Shown piece by piece: positions 43,648-52,606 of a stretch of DNA of 64,000 bases. The notes beneath the pieces are model-generated. The model was not told the DNA's origin. It searched no databases and saw only the letters and a program-made list of their open reading frames with translations. Position numbers and translations under genes: made by a program. The stretch comes from Pseudolabrys sp035718275 (lineage in GTDB: Bacteria; Pseudomonadota; Alphaproteobacteria; Rhizobiales; Xanthobacteraceae), in NCBI GenBank assembly GCA_035718275.1, contig DASTHI010000010.1, positions 1 through 64,000 on the forward strand. Reading direction: 5' to 3'. Every line of letters begins with the position of its first letter. The first letter of the stretch is position 1.

Positions 43648-46344
43648 ATGGCCGAACCCAAACGCAATGATCCTGTTCCTTTGAGCCAGCAGCCCGTCCC
43701 GGGCGGCATTGCCGCGCGCGCTCTGGGGGCGCGAGCGGCGCCTTATCTCGCCGATCTCAATCCTGAGCAACGGCAGGCCGTGGAGACGCTCGATGGACCC
43801 GTGCTGGTTCTCGCTGGCGCCGGAACCGGGAAAACGCGCGTCCTGACCACGCGGATCGCGCACATTCTGAATCTCGGCCGTGCACACCCCAGCCAGATTC
43901 TCGCTGTCACGTTCACGAACAAGGCGGCGCGCGAAATGAAGGAGCGTGTCGGGCAGATGGTCGGGCAAATCGTGGAGGGCATGCCTTGGCTCGGAACCTT
44001 CCACTCGATTGGCGTAAAAATATTGCGTCGGCATGCAGAGCTCGTGGGCCTCAAAAGCAATTTCACGATACTGGACGTCGATGATCAGATCCGACTCATC
44101 AAGATGATCATGGAGGCCGAGAAACTCGACGAGAAGCGCTGGCCGGCGCGCGTGTTGGCGATGCTCATCGACGGTTGGAAGAACCGCGGCCTCATGCCTG
44201 AGCAAGTGCCGTCCGGCGAAGCTGCGAGTTTCGCGAATGGCAAGGGAAAGAAGCTCTACGTCGCATATCAGGAGCGCCTGAAGACGCTTAATGCCGCCGA
44301 TTTCGGCGACCTGCTTTTGGAAAACATCCGACTATTCCGCCAGAACACCGACGTGCTGCGTTCGTTTCAGGACAGGTTCAGATTTATTCTAGTGGACGAG
44401 TATCAGGACACGAACGTTGCTCAGTATCTGTGGCTGAAGCTGCTGGCGCAGACGACGGCTTCTCAACCCGGCACCTCGCCATCCTCTCCCCGACAGGAAG
44501 AGGATGGCGACCCTGACCGAAGCAAAGGCGCGTTGCGTGAGGCGCTGGACCTTGCTGATACATTCGACCCGCCGCCCATAAAGACCCCTCACCCGCCCCC
44601 GCTCGACTCCGTCCCCAATCCAACGCCCTCCCCCACAAAGGGTGCGGGGACATTGCCGCACGTCAGCGCCCAAAATGCCCAACCCAAGAACATCTGTTGC
44701 GTAGGCGATGACGACCAGTCCATCTATGGCTGGCGAGGCGCCGAGGTCGATAACATTTTGCGTTTCGAGCATGACTTTCCGGGCGCCAAGGTCATCCGCC
44801 TCGAAAGAAACTATCGCAGCACGGGCCACATTCTCGCGGCAGCGAGTCATCTTGTTGCCCACAACGAAGGCCGGCTCGGCAAGACGTTGCGCACCGAGGA
44901 CGAACCCGGCGAGAAAGTGCAGGTCACCGGCGCGTGGGATTCGGAGGAAGAAGCGCGCGCCATCGGCGAGGAGATCGAGCAGCTGCAGCGGCAGGCACGC
45001 GAGCAGGGTTTCGATCACCCTCTCGACGAGATTGCCATCCTGGTGCGCGCTTCGTTCCAGATGCGCGAGTTCGAAGACCGATTCATTCAACTCGGCTTGC
45101 CCTATCGGGTAATCGGCGGACCACGCTTCTACGAACGCGCCGAGATCCGCGACGCCCTTGCCTATCTTCGCGTGATCGCACAGCCAGCCGACGATCTGGC
45201 CTTCGAGCGCATCGTCAATGTGCCGAAACGCGGCCTCGGCGATGCTACGCTGCAGATGCTGCACGAATATGCACGCAAGAAGCGAATCCCGCTGACAGAA
45301 GCCGCGACCGCACTTTCCGCCACCGACGAGATGAAGCCGAAGCCGCGCATGGCATTACGCGACCTGATGGCAAGCTTTGAGCGCTGGCGCGCGAAGAAAG
45401 ATTCCGTGCCGCACACGGAGCTCGCCGAAATCGTGCTTGATGAAAGCGGCTACACCGACATGTGGCAGAAAGACCGTTCCGCCGATGCTGCCGGGCGTCT
45501 GGAAAATTTGAAAGAGCTGGTGCGGTCGATGGAGGATTTCGAGAATCTACAGGGCTTCCTGGAGCACATCTCTCTTGTCATGGACCGGGAGGGCAGCGAG
45601 GCTGAACAGGCCGTGAATGTCATGACGCTGCACTCAGCCAAAGGCCTCGAATTCGACTGCGTGTTCCTCCCAGGGTGGGAGGAAGGACTGTTCCCGCATC
45701 AGCGTTCGCTCGATGAAAGCGGCCGCGCTGGACTGGAGGAAGAGCGTCGCCTAGCGCATGTAGGCCTGACGCGCGCACGCAAGCTGGCGAAGATCTATTT
45801 CGCAACCAATCGCCGCATTCACGGCCTTTGGAGCTCGACAATACCTTCGCGCTTTCTTGACGAGTTGCCGGAAGATCATGTGGAAGTGAGGGAGGCCGCG
45901 GGAGGCAGCGGCTTTGGCATGTCCGGTTACGGAGCTTCGCGCTTCGATGAGATGAATGCCTTTGGTTCGAGTTATACCACGCCCGGCTGGCAGCGCGCAC
46001 AAGCCCGAAAGGGGCGCGGCGGATTCTACGACAATGGTCAGCCCCGCTACGTGCCCGACGGAGTCTACGATGAGAACGGGCGTGAAGATTTCATGCGGGC
46101 TTCGGCGGAAAAAATCGAGCGCGGCAGCGGCAAGCGTGAAGCGACTCGAAGATCCCTCGTCATTGAAGGCGAGCTCATCGCAAAGTCTACCGGCACCCTA
46201 TCATCGTTCACGGTCGGCGATCGCGTTTTCCATCAGAAGTTCGGCAATGGCAACGTGATTGCCGTAGACGGCAACAAGCTCACGATCGCTTTCGACAAGG
46301 CCGGCGAGAAGCGGGTCGTGGACAGTTTTGTAGAGCGCGTGTGA
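43648..46344 (+). CDS. uvrD: UvrD/PcrA-type DNA helicase II with internal insertion
   Basis: An 898-residue superfamily 1A helicase for nucleotide-excision and mismatch repair. It has Walker A AGAGTGKTR (about 56-64), motif Ia AVTFTNKAAREM, motif II ILVDEYQDTN, motif III GDDDQSIYGWRGA, motif IV RLERNYRS, motif V NVMTLHSAKGLEFD and motif VI EERRLAHVGLTRAR. The Tudor-like C-terminus GDRVFHQKFGNGNV is also present. Between motifs II and III there is an extra stretch of about 80 residues rich in Pro/Ser/Asp (about 269-347). It derives from a palindromic element. The start at 43648 fits the family. Confidence 0.96.
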   Translation: MAEPKRNDPVPLSQQPVPGGIAARALGARAAPYLADLNPEQRQAVETLDGPVLVLAGAGTGKTRVLTTRIAHILNLGRAHPSQILAVTFTNKAAREMKERVGQMVGQIVEGMPWLGTFHSIGVKILRRHAELVGLKSNFTILDVDDQIRLIKMIMEAEKLDEKRWPARVLAMLIDGWKNRGLMPEQVPSGEAASFANGKGKKLYVAYQERLKTLNAADFGDLLLENIRLFRQNTDVLRSFQDRFRFILVDEYQDTNVAQYLWLKLLAQTTASQPGTSPSSPRQEEDGDPDRSKGALREALDLADTFDPPPIKTPHPPPLDSVPNPTPSPTKGAGTLPHVSAQNAQPKNICCVGDDDQSIYGWRGAEVDNILRFEHDFPGAKVIRLERNYRSTGHILAAASHLVAHNEGRLGKTLRTEDEPGEKVQVTGAWDSEEEARAIGEEIEQLQRQAREQGFDHPLDEIAILVRASFQMREFEDRFIQLGLPYRVIGGPRFYERAEIRDALAYLRVIAQPADDLAFERIVNVPKRGLGDATLQMLHEYARKKRIPLTEAATALSATDEMKPKPRMALRDLMASFERWRAKKDSVPHTELAEIVLDESGYTDMWQKDRSADAAGRLENLKELVRSMEDFENLQGFLEHISLVMDREGSEAEQAVNVMTLHSAKGLEFDCVFLPGWEEGLFPHQRSLDESGRAGLEEERRLAHVGLTRARKLAKIYFATNRRIHGLWSSTIPSRFLDELPEDHVEVREAAGGSGFGMSGYGASRFDEMNAFGSSYTTPGWQRAQARKGRGGFYDNGQPRYVPDGVYDENGREDFMRASAEKIERGSGKREATRRSLVIEGELIAKSTGTLSSFTVGDRVFHQKFGNGNVIAVDGNKLTIAFDKAGEKRVVDSFVERV
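44476..44650. repeat. palindromic repeat element inserted in frame in uvrD
   Basis: TCGCCATCCTCT (44476-44487) and AGAGGATGGCGA (44499-44510) form a perfect 12-bp stem. A second, eroded C-rich/G-rich pair (TCCCC near 44629, GGGGA at 44646-44650) closes the segment. The intervening ACCCCTCACCCGCCCCCGCT style of sequence resembles intergenic palindromic repeats common in Rhizobiales. The element keeps the frame open and encodes the extra region of UvrD. Confidence 0.65.
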
Positions 46345-46569
46345 GTTGCGGGCCGTTAAGGCGGCGAACAGGTCGTGCTGTTTTGCTGCCGAATCACAGC
46401 CAAAAAATCTCTTGGTCTCGTCGTCGAATCCGCCGGTGCGGTGCGTTGATGCGACGCACTTAGCCCCATTAATGTTACCTTCTTACCATCCCCCAAGGCC
46501 TGCCTTGCTTTAGCCATCTTACACCGTACCTAACGTGCCTCATGCAAATCATTGAAGGGGACATACTCA

Positions 46570-46956
46570 ATGAAGCATGTTGGCATCGGACTACTCGTCA
46601 GCCTTTTTTCACTTAGTACGGCAGATGCAGCAGGATGGGCCTCAGTTCATAAGTACGTCAAAAAATCAGGAAACTGCCCAGGACAGGAAGTGCTCGCGAG
46701 CATGTACTCGTCAGGGAAGCGTACAGCGAATGGCGAACGATTTGATCCTAACGGCAATACGGCAGCGGCCCGGACATGGCCTATCGGGACCACGCTGACG
46801 GTTACGAACCCAAACAACGGCCGTTCAATCACTGTGCGTATCAATGACAAGGGCCCGTGGGGAATCGCGTTTCGCATGGGCGCGCGGCTTGATCTGGCGC
46901 GAGGGGCGGCCCTGCGACTTGGTATGCGAGCGTCGCAGTATGTATGCGTGACTTAG
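46570..46956 (+). CDS. RlpA-like double-psi beta-barrel protein
   Basis: A 128-residue exported protein. It has a signal peptide (GIGLLVSLFSLSTADAAGWA) and then a DPBB domain with ASMYSSGKRTANGERFDPNG, AARTWPIGTTLTVTNPNNGR and VRINDKGPW. The last contains the Asp of RlpA-type lytic transglycosylases. There is no SPOR domain and no lipobox, so it is shorter than RlpA. AAGGGG precedes the ATG at 46570. A strong terminator follows. Confidence 0.88.
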   Translation: MKHVGIGLLVSLFSLSTADAAGWASVHKYVKKSGNCPGQEVLASMYSSGKRTANGERFDPNGNTAAARTWPIGTTLTVTNPNNGRSITVRINDKGPWGIAFRMGARLDLARGAALRLGMRASQYVCVT

Positions 46957-46980
46957 TTCGTAGAGATTTCATATGCGTCA

Positions 46981-47013
46981 CGGCGCCTTGCCATGCAAGG
47001 CGCCGTTTTCTTT
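46981..47013 (+). terminator. intrinsic terminator after the RlpA-like gene
   Basis: CGGCGCCTTG (46981-46990) and CAAGGCGCCG (46996-47005) form a perfect 10-bp stem followed by TTTTCTTTT. Confidence 0.9.
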
Positions 47014-47202
47014 TCGCAGGTCCCGCTTCTTGCTCCTGACGCAAACCGCCAACTGATATGGCCGTTAAGAACCCCGCACGACTGATCAGCTGACAATCCG
47101 GATCACCGTGGGCCAAGCCAGCAGAATCCTTCATGCCGTGGGTTTAAAACCGTTCAGCAGATTTCCACTGGAAACGCCATATTCAGCGCTTGTTCAGGTG
47201 CA

Positions 47203-48810
47203 ATGAGCCATGCCTCCCACCGAGTAAGATTAATGCTTTCCCCGACCAAGCCACTCCCCCCCATCGATCTCCCGCCGCGCCTTCGACCGGGAAGCGTGAC
47301 AGGGCTGCAGCTTGCCGTCCTTTTCGGCGCGTTCACTCTGCTCGTCTCGATCCCGATCTGGACGCATCCCCTGCCGCCACTGTCGGATTACGTGAATCAC
47401 CTCGCGCGCATGAAGGTGCTGGCAACGCTGTCGCATAACGTCAACCTTCATCGCTTCTACGAGTTGGACTGGCAAGTCATTCCGAACCTGACGATGGACT
47501 TCATCGTTCCGCCGCTGGCCCGCTTCATGAGCATCTATGTCGCCGGTCAGGCCTACATGGTTGCTATGTTCGCACTAATCATTTCCGGCATCCTGATGCT
47601 CAACCGTGCCCTGATGGGCCGCTGGTCGGTAGTGCCTCTCTTTGCGATTCCGTTATTGTACAACTACGACTTTCTCGTCGGATTGATGAACTACATTTTC
47701 GGCATCGGCGTCGCGCTGTGGGCACTGGCCGGCTGGATCGCTGCCCGCGAGCGCGCCTGGCCGCTACGCTTCCTGCTCTCGCTCGCCTGCGTTCTCGTGA
47801 TCTTCTTCTGCCATCTTTCGGCACTCGGAATCTACGGAATCGGCATTCTGTCCTTCGAGACAATGCGGCTGTGGAATCAGCGTGACGAGCCATGGCCCGC
47901 GCGATGCGCAGAATTCGTCGCCGCCGGCTTTCCGTTCATCGCAGTGGCACCTCTGCTCTATGTGAGCCCCACGATGAAACTCGTTTCCGCGGTCTCGTGG
48001 GAGCAAAGCGGCAAGATCGATGGGTTGATGTATGTATTCAGCACCTATTCCGATATTGCTGCCGTCGCCCTGATCGGCATCATGGTGGCGAGCGCGATAT
48101 GGGCGGTGCGCCATCGGGTGCTGCAGATCCATCCGCTAGCTTGGTGGCTGCTCGCGATTGGCGGCTTGGTGTACCTCGCACTGCCGCGACTGATGTTCGA
48201 TACATACATGACCGACCAACGCGTCCCGCTCGGCATCGCCTACATGCTCTTTGCGTGCGGCTATCTCGATGTGCGGCACCGGCTCGTGTGGCGCGGTTTC
48301 CTTACCGTGCTGCTGGTCATGATCGCCGGTCGCGTCCTGGAAATTGACTACAACTGGTCGCAACTCTCGGACTCGACCAGCGAATTCCGCGCCTCGGTCC
48401 GCCGAATCGCTCCGGGATCAAAGGTCTTCGTTGCATATGCCGATCGTAGCTTCGGCGACGATGTGCGCGATCTCGGTCTTGTTCACGCGGCCTGCATCGC
48501 CACCATCGAGCGCTCCGCGCTCGTGACCACTCTCTTCACAGTTCCTGGCAAGCAGGTAGTGCATGTACGTCCCGAGTACCACGATTTCGCGGACACCCAG
48601 GATGGCACTCCGCCGGCAATCGCGCAGCTCCTGCTCGCTGCCGAGAATCGGCTGCCGGATGCGCCGAAATTCTGGGCCAACTGGACCAAATTCGACTACC
48701 TCTACGTCCTGTTCACCGAGGACGACGCGCCCAATCCCGATCCGGCGCGGCTGAAACTTGTCATAGACGGCGACCGTTTTCAGCTCTATCGGATCATCAA
48801 AGCTGAATAG
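47203..48810 (+). CDS. polytopic membrane protein, GT-C-like, unknown function
   Basis: A 535-residue protein with about ten hydrophobic helices. An N-terminal extracytoplasmic loop after the first helix contains LPPLSDYVNHLARM, with an acidic/His pattern seen in GT-C glycosyltransferases. The soluble C-terminal domain is about 150 residues (e.g. SKVFVAYADRSFGDDVRDLG). It ends 9 bases before the hydrolase gene, so the two are probably co-transcribed. A second ATG at 47233 is possible. Confidence 0.72.
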   Translation: MSHASHRVRLMLSPTKPLPPIDLPPRLRPGSVTGLQLAVLFGAFTLLVSIPIWTHPLPPLSDYVNHLARMKVLATLSHNVNLHRFYELDWQVIPNLTMDFIVPPLARFMSIYVAGQAYMVAMFALIISGILMLNRALMGRWSVVPLFAIPLLYNYDFLVGLMNYIFGIGVALWALAGWIAARERAWPLRFLLSLACVLVIFFCHLSALGIYGIGILSFETMRLWNQRDEPWPARCAEFVAAGFPFIAVAPLLYVSPTMKLVSAVSWEQSGKIDGLMYVFSTYSDIAAVALIGIMVASAIWAVRHRVLQIHPLAWWLLAIGGLVYLALPRLMFDTYMTDQRVPLGIAYMLFACGYLDVRHRLVWRGFLTVLLVMIAGRVLEIDYNWSQLSDSTSEFRASVRRIAPGSKVFVAYADRSFGDDVRDLGLVHAACIATIERSALVTTLFTVPGKQVVHVRPEYHDFADTQDGTPPAIAQLLLAAENRLPDAPKFWANWTKFDYLYVLFTEDDAPNPDPARLKLVIDGDRFQLYRIIKAE

Positions 48811-48819
48811 GCCGGAGTC

Positions 48820-49590
48820 ATGGCACAGCTCGATTCGGCCCAGATCACACTGCGGCGGCACGGCTTTGGCCCGCCTTTGGTATTGCTGCATTGCCTCGGC
48901 GTCGACCATCGCTTCTGGGATTTTGCCGACGATCTCGAGCGCGACTTCACGCTCATCTCCTACGACCTGCCGGGGCACGGAAGCTCTCCGGTGCCGTCCG
49001 GGCCCTATTCGATAGAAGACCTGTCGGCGCAGCTTTCCTCATTGCTCGCGGCGCACGACATAGATCGGGCCCATATCGCCGGCATTTCCTTGGGAGGTTT
49101 GGTCGCACAGCATTTCGCAGCGACAAGGCCGCAGATGGTTGACCGCCTCATTCTGATTGACACCACGCCGCGCTATACCGAGCAGCTTCGTGCTATGTGG
49201 GCGGAACGCGCGGCGACGGCACGCAACCATGGTGTCAAGGCCATGGTCGATGGTCTGTTGCCGATCTGGTTCACGCCCGATGCGATCGCAGATGAGACGC
49301 CGGCCGTACGCTACGTGCGTGCGGCGTTGCGGAACACGTCGGGCGAAGGCTATGCGCTGGCCTGCGAGGCTTTGGCAGGCGCAGACTTACGGAACGATGC
49401 AGCACGAATCACCGCAACGACGCTGGTGATTTGCGGCGAGGACGATATTCCGAGTTTTCTCGACTCGGCGCGCTGGCTGGCAGCGAACATAAAGAACGCC
49501 AGACTGGAATGGATTGCAAAGGCAAGGCACGCGTCCGTCATTGAACGCCCCGCCGCGGCACTCGCACTCATGCGCCAATTCCTGAAATAG
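48820..49590 (+). CDS. alpha/beta hydrolase (enol-lactonase-like)
   Basis: A 256-residue hydrolase with the oxyanion region VLLHCLGVDHRFWDFADDL, nucleophile Ser in IAGISLGGLVAQHFA, Asp in ICGEDDIPSF and His in AKARHASVIERP. The layout resembles 3-oxoadipate enol-lactonase (PcaD), but no protocatechuate genes are nearby, so the substrate is open. It closely follows the membrane protein gene. Confidence 0.85.
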   Translation: MAQLDSAQITLRRHGFGPPLVLLHCLGVDHRFWDFADDLERDFTLISYDLPGHGSSPVPSGPYSIEDLSAQLSSLLAAHDIDRAHIAGISLGGLVAQHFAATRPQMVDRLILIDTTPRYTEQLRAMWAERAATARNHGVKAMVDGLLPIWFTPDAIADETPAVRYVRAALRNTSGEGYALACEALAGADLRNDAARITATTLVICGEDDIPSFLDSARWLAANIKNARLEWIAKARHASVIERPAAALALMRQFLK

Positions 49591-49605
49591 GCTCAAGTCC
49601 AGAGC

Positions 49606-49785
49606 TCAGTATTGCGCAGACTGATCGGCTAGGTAGGAAAACTCTGCAATGACGCGCCGGGCCTCAATTTCGCGCGTCTCGCGCAACGCAGCGATCAGCC
49701 GCGCTGGCAATCGTCGGAGCGGTCCCGCTGGTGAGACAGCACCTGCGGCAGGCGTCTGAATAGGGAGATCAATGACTACACTCAT
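49606..49785 (-). CDS. small basic protein (59 aa), unknown
   Basis: Begins MSVVIDLPIQTPAAGAVSPA, followed by a helical, Arg/Glu-rich part (LPARLIAALRETREIEARRV) and ending SYLADQSAQY. A GGAAAA stretch precedes the ATG. It lies downstream of the methyltransferase gene on the same strand, behind a terminator-like hairpin. The composition suggests a DUF1127-like small helical protein, but the family is not certain. Confidence 0.5.
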   Translation of the reverse strand: MSVVIDLPIQTPAAGAVSPAGPLRRLPARLIAALRETREIEARRVIAEFSYLADQSAQY

Positions 49786-49811
49786 CAGTGTTTTCCAATA
49801 AGGGAAAGGAC

Positions 49812-49841
49812 GCGCGTGCCCCTCACAGAAAGGGCACGCGC
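49812..49841 (-). terminator. hairpin after the methyltransferase gene
   Basis: GCGCGTGCCC (49812-49821) and GGGCACGCGC (49832-49841) form a perfect 10-bp stem with a 10-base loop, 26 bases past the methyltransferase stop. The minus-strand tail GTCCTTTCCCTTATT is moderately U-rich. Confidence 0.65.
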
Positions 49842-49866
49842 CCTGCCACGTCCGAGCCGCGAGGGC

Positions 49867-50727
49867 TCAGCGCTTCATGATGATGACTTCCAGGTATTCG
49901 CTTGGTACCACCATGGTGCCGTCGTCTGCCTGATTCATTTTTTCCATGAGTGCATAGAGGTCGCGCTCCAGGTGGTTCCGCTCGCGCGTATCCAACGCCG
50001 CAAAGGCTTTGAGCATCGGACCGTAGTATGTTCTAAACACCTCAAGGAAATGCCTTGGCGAGCGATAGCGGAACGTGAATTCGCGCGGCTCGGTCTTGAT
50101 CCAGGCCGCACCGGATCGGAATAGTTCGCTAAGGCGCGCGCGTGTTCCCCACAGCAGCGGAGACTTCGCCGCACTCGGCGGCGGCAGATACCTTCCGATC
50201 GTCTTGAACATGTGCCCGATGAACCCCTCGGGGGTCCAGTTGGTCAAACCGATCTGTCCTGCGGGCTTGCAGACGCGGAGGAGCTCGGAGGCAGCCTCGT
50301 CCTGATTGGGTGTGAACATCACTCCGAAAGTCGAGATCACCGTGTCGAAGCTCGCATCGGCGAACGGCAGGTTTTCGGCATCGGCTTCCTTGAATTCTAT
50401 GGCAAGGCCTTCGGCCGAGGCGCGCGCACGGCCGCGCTCGAGCAGACCGGTCACATAATCGGTCGACACTACGTCACACCATCGCCGCGCCGCGGCAAGG
50501 CTCGCCATTCCGTTGCCGGCCGCAACGTCAAGCACTTTTCGTCCCGGGCGCAGGTCGAGGGATTCGCAGAGCTGCTCGCCCACAATCTGAAGTGTGGTGC
50601 CTATGACCGCGTAGTTGCCCGAAGACCAGGCCTCATGCTGCCGTTTCTTTATGACCAAGAGATCGTGTGATGTGGCGAGGGCGCCGGCGCTGCCGGACCT
50701 CTCGGCCGTGAGAGTAGCTGTAGTCAT
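49867..50727 (-). CDS. class I SAM-dependent methyltransferase (UbiE-like)
   Basis: A 286-residue methyltransferase. It has motif I VLDVAAGNGMASLAAARR, motif II VVSTDYVTGLLERGRARA and post-I acidic residues in EADAENLPFADASFDTVIST. The FGVMFTPNQDEAASELLRVC segment is typical of small-molecule methyltransferases. A 120-residue C-terminal cap follows. It diverges from the wHTH-TPR regulator at 50869 across about 140 bases. Acceptor unknown. Confidence 0.87.
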   Translation of the reverse strand: MTTATLTAERSGSAGALATSHDLLVIKKRQHEAWSSGNYAVIGTTLQIVGEQLCESLDLRPGRKVLDVAAGNGMASLAAARRWCDVVSTDYVTGLLERGRARASAEGLAIEFKEADAENLPFADASFDTVISTFGVMFTPNQDEAASELLRVCKPAGQIGLTNWTPEGFIGHMFKTIGRYLPPPSAAKSPLLWGTRARLSELFRSGAAWIKTEPREFTFRYRSPRHFLEVFRTYYGPMLKAFAALDTRERNHLERDLYALMEKMNQADDGTMVVPSEYLEVIIMKR

Positions 50728-50868
50728 GGCGTCTCCGTCCAATTTCGAACATGATTGGGGTGTGTACGGACGCCCGACTGAAAATACTTTGTCCGGAGCT
50801 TGATTTGTTCTTTAGACCGGCTTGATTATTTCCTGAGACACGATGTCACCGCGGCGGGGGCCCCTGGC

Positions 50869-52425
50869 GTGCTGTTTCTCTTTGGAGATCATACGCTTGA
50901 CGACGAGCGACGAGAGCTTCGGCGTGGTACTGAACCCATTTCCGTAGAGCCGCAGGTTTTCGATCTTCTCCTTTACCTGGTGAATAACCGGGATCGCGTC
51001 GTCAGCAAGGAAGACCTCATCGCTTCGATCTGGGGTGGTCGGCTGGTTTCGGATTCGACACTCACCAGCCGAATCAACGCCGCACGAAAAGCGCTTGGCG
51101 ACAGCGGCGGCACGCAAAAACTGATCCGTACGGTCGCCCGAAAGGGGATCCGCTTCGTCGGCGATGTGCAATTGGGACCGCTCGGTCTCGATCTGACAGC
51201 TGAACGACGCGATGCGGCGCGCACGCCTCTCACCCTGCCGGACCGGCCCGCCATCGCCGTGCTTCCATTTGTCAACATGAGCGGAGAACCGGAACAGGAA
51301 TATTTCTCGGACGGTATCAGCGAAGACATCATCACGGCTTTATCGAAATTGCGATGGTTCTTCGTGATCGCACGGAACTCATCGTTCACATACAAGAACA
51401 AACCGGTGCTGATGAAGCAGGTCGCCGAAGAACTTGGCGTACGCTATGTCGTTGAAGGCAGCGTCCGTAAAGGTGGCGACCGCGTCCGTATCACTGCGCA
51501 GCTCAATGATGTCCAGACCGGGAGCCATATCTGGGCCGAGCGCTACGATCGACATATTGCGGATGTGTTTGCGGTTCAGGACGAGATCACGGAGGCGATC
51601 GTCGCCGCGATTGAACCGCAGCTGTATGCCGCCGAAAACTTCCACGCGCAGCGTAAGCCCCCGGACAGTATGGATGCATGGGACTTGGTCATGCGCGGAT
51701 TGTCACATTACTGGCGTGTTACGCGTCAGGACAATGTCGTTGCACAGGCTCTACTCGAAAAGGCGACTGCAATTGATCCGAACTATGGACAGGCGCATGG
51801 GGTTCTCGCTACCAGCCACACATTCAGCGCTCACATGGGATGGTCGGATATGTCAGCGGTCATCCGGATCGCCGAGCGCGCAGCACTCGCGGCCAACCGA
51901 GCCGACAGCGAGGACCCCTGGGCGCATCACGCGCTTGGCAGCGTGTACCTTTTCACCCGGCGCTTCGATGACTCACTTGCCGAATTCGAGGTCGCGTTGC
52001 AGCTCAATCCGAACTTTTCCCTCGCACAGGCTTATTACGGGCTCGCTCTTTCCTACTGCGGACGCTGGGAAGAGGCCGACCTGTCCGCTCGGCGCGCAAT
52101 GCGCTTGAGCCCGCGCGATCCGATGTCGGCGATCTACTGTGGAGTTGCGGCATACGCGCAATACATAGCGCGCCGCTATGAGGAGGCAATGCAGTTTGCG
52201 CGCGAAGCAATCCGACAGCGTTCCGATTTCGTGGGTGGGCATAGGGTACTCACCGCCGCGGCAGCAATGGCGGGCCAACGGGAGGTAGCGGCGCTGGCGC
52301 TCGAGGAGCTCCGAAGAGCGCAGCCAAACATATCCAGCGAGTGGATCTCCAAGCAGATGCCGTTCCGGAGGGACGCGGACCGGCAGCACTATCTCGAGGG
52401 ATTTCGCCGAGCCGGTCTTGAATAG
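50869..52425 (+). CDS. OmpR-type winged-helix protein with TolB-like and TPR domains
   Basis: A 518-residue intact paralogue of the 36-40 kb array. The winged helix (1-100) contains VEPQVFDLLLYLVNNRDRVV and RINAARKALGDSGG. The TolB-like domain contains PAIAVLPFVNMSGEPEQEYF, RWFFVIARNSSFTYKNKP and YVVEGSVRKGGDRVRITAQL. TPR helices run from about 260 to 510 with ATAIDPNYGQAHGVLATSH. No membrane segment. The GTG start at 50869 matches the paralogues; a TTG at 50800 would add an unlike N-terminus. It diverges from the methyltransferase gene, which it might control. Confidence 0.85.
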   Translation: MLFLFGDHTLDDERRELRRGTEPISVEPQVFDLLLYLVNNRDRVVSKEDLIASIWGGRLVSDSTLTSRINAARKALGDSGGTQKLIRTVARKGIRFVGDVQLGPLGLDLTAERRDAARTPLTLPDRPAIAVLPFVNMSGEPEQEYFSDGISEDIITALSKLRWFFVIARNSSFTYKNKPVLMKQVAEELGVRYVVEGSVRKGGDRVRITAQLNDVQTGSHIWAERYDRHIADVFAVQDEITEAIVAAIEPQLYAAENFHAQRKPPDSMDAWDLVMRGLSHYWRVTRQDNVVAQALLEKATAIDPNYGQAHGVLATSHTFSAHMGWSDMSAVIRIAERAALAANRADSEDPWAHHALGSVYLFTRRFDDSLAEFEVALQLNPNFSLAQAYYGLALSYCGRWEEADLSARRAMRLSPRDPMSAIYCGVAAYAQYIARRYEEAMQFAREAIRQRSDFVGGHRVLTAAAAMAGQREVAALALEELRRAQPNISSEWISKQMPFRRDADRQHYLEGFRRAGLE

Positions 52426-52606
52426 GTGGTCAGCCAACGGTCTCGCTCGGTCCGCAACCCGAAACACGTAAAATTATCCAATCGTCGGAAGTGGCCATTA
52501 ACCATCGGCAGCGTTGCGGCCGCGGGATGACTGTGACATGCGGCCTGAAAACGCGAATGATTAAATTATTTGCATTATCCACGGCCGATGCATTCGATCG
52601 ACAGGA

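Noticed and set aside
47230..47475. Minus-strand frame inside the polytopic membrane protein gene
   Set aside because: Shadow frame; the plus strand shows ordered membrane helices.
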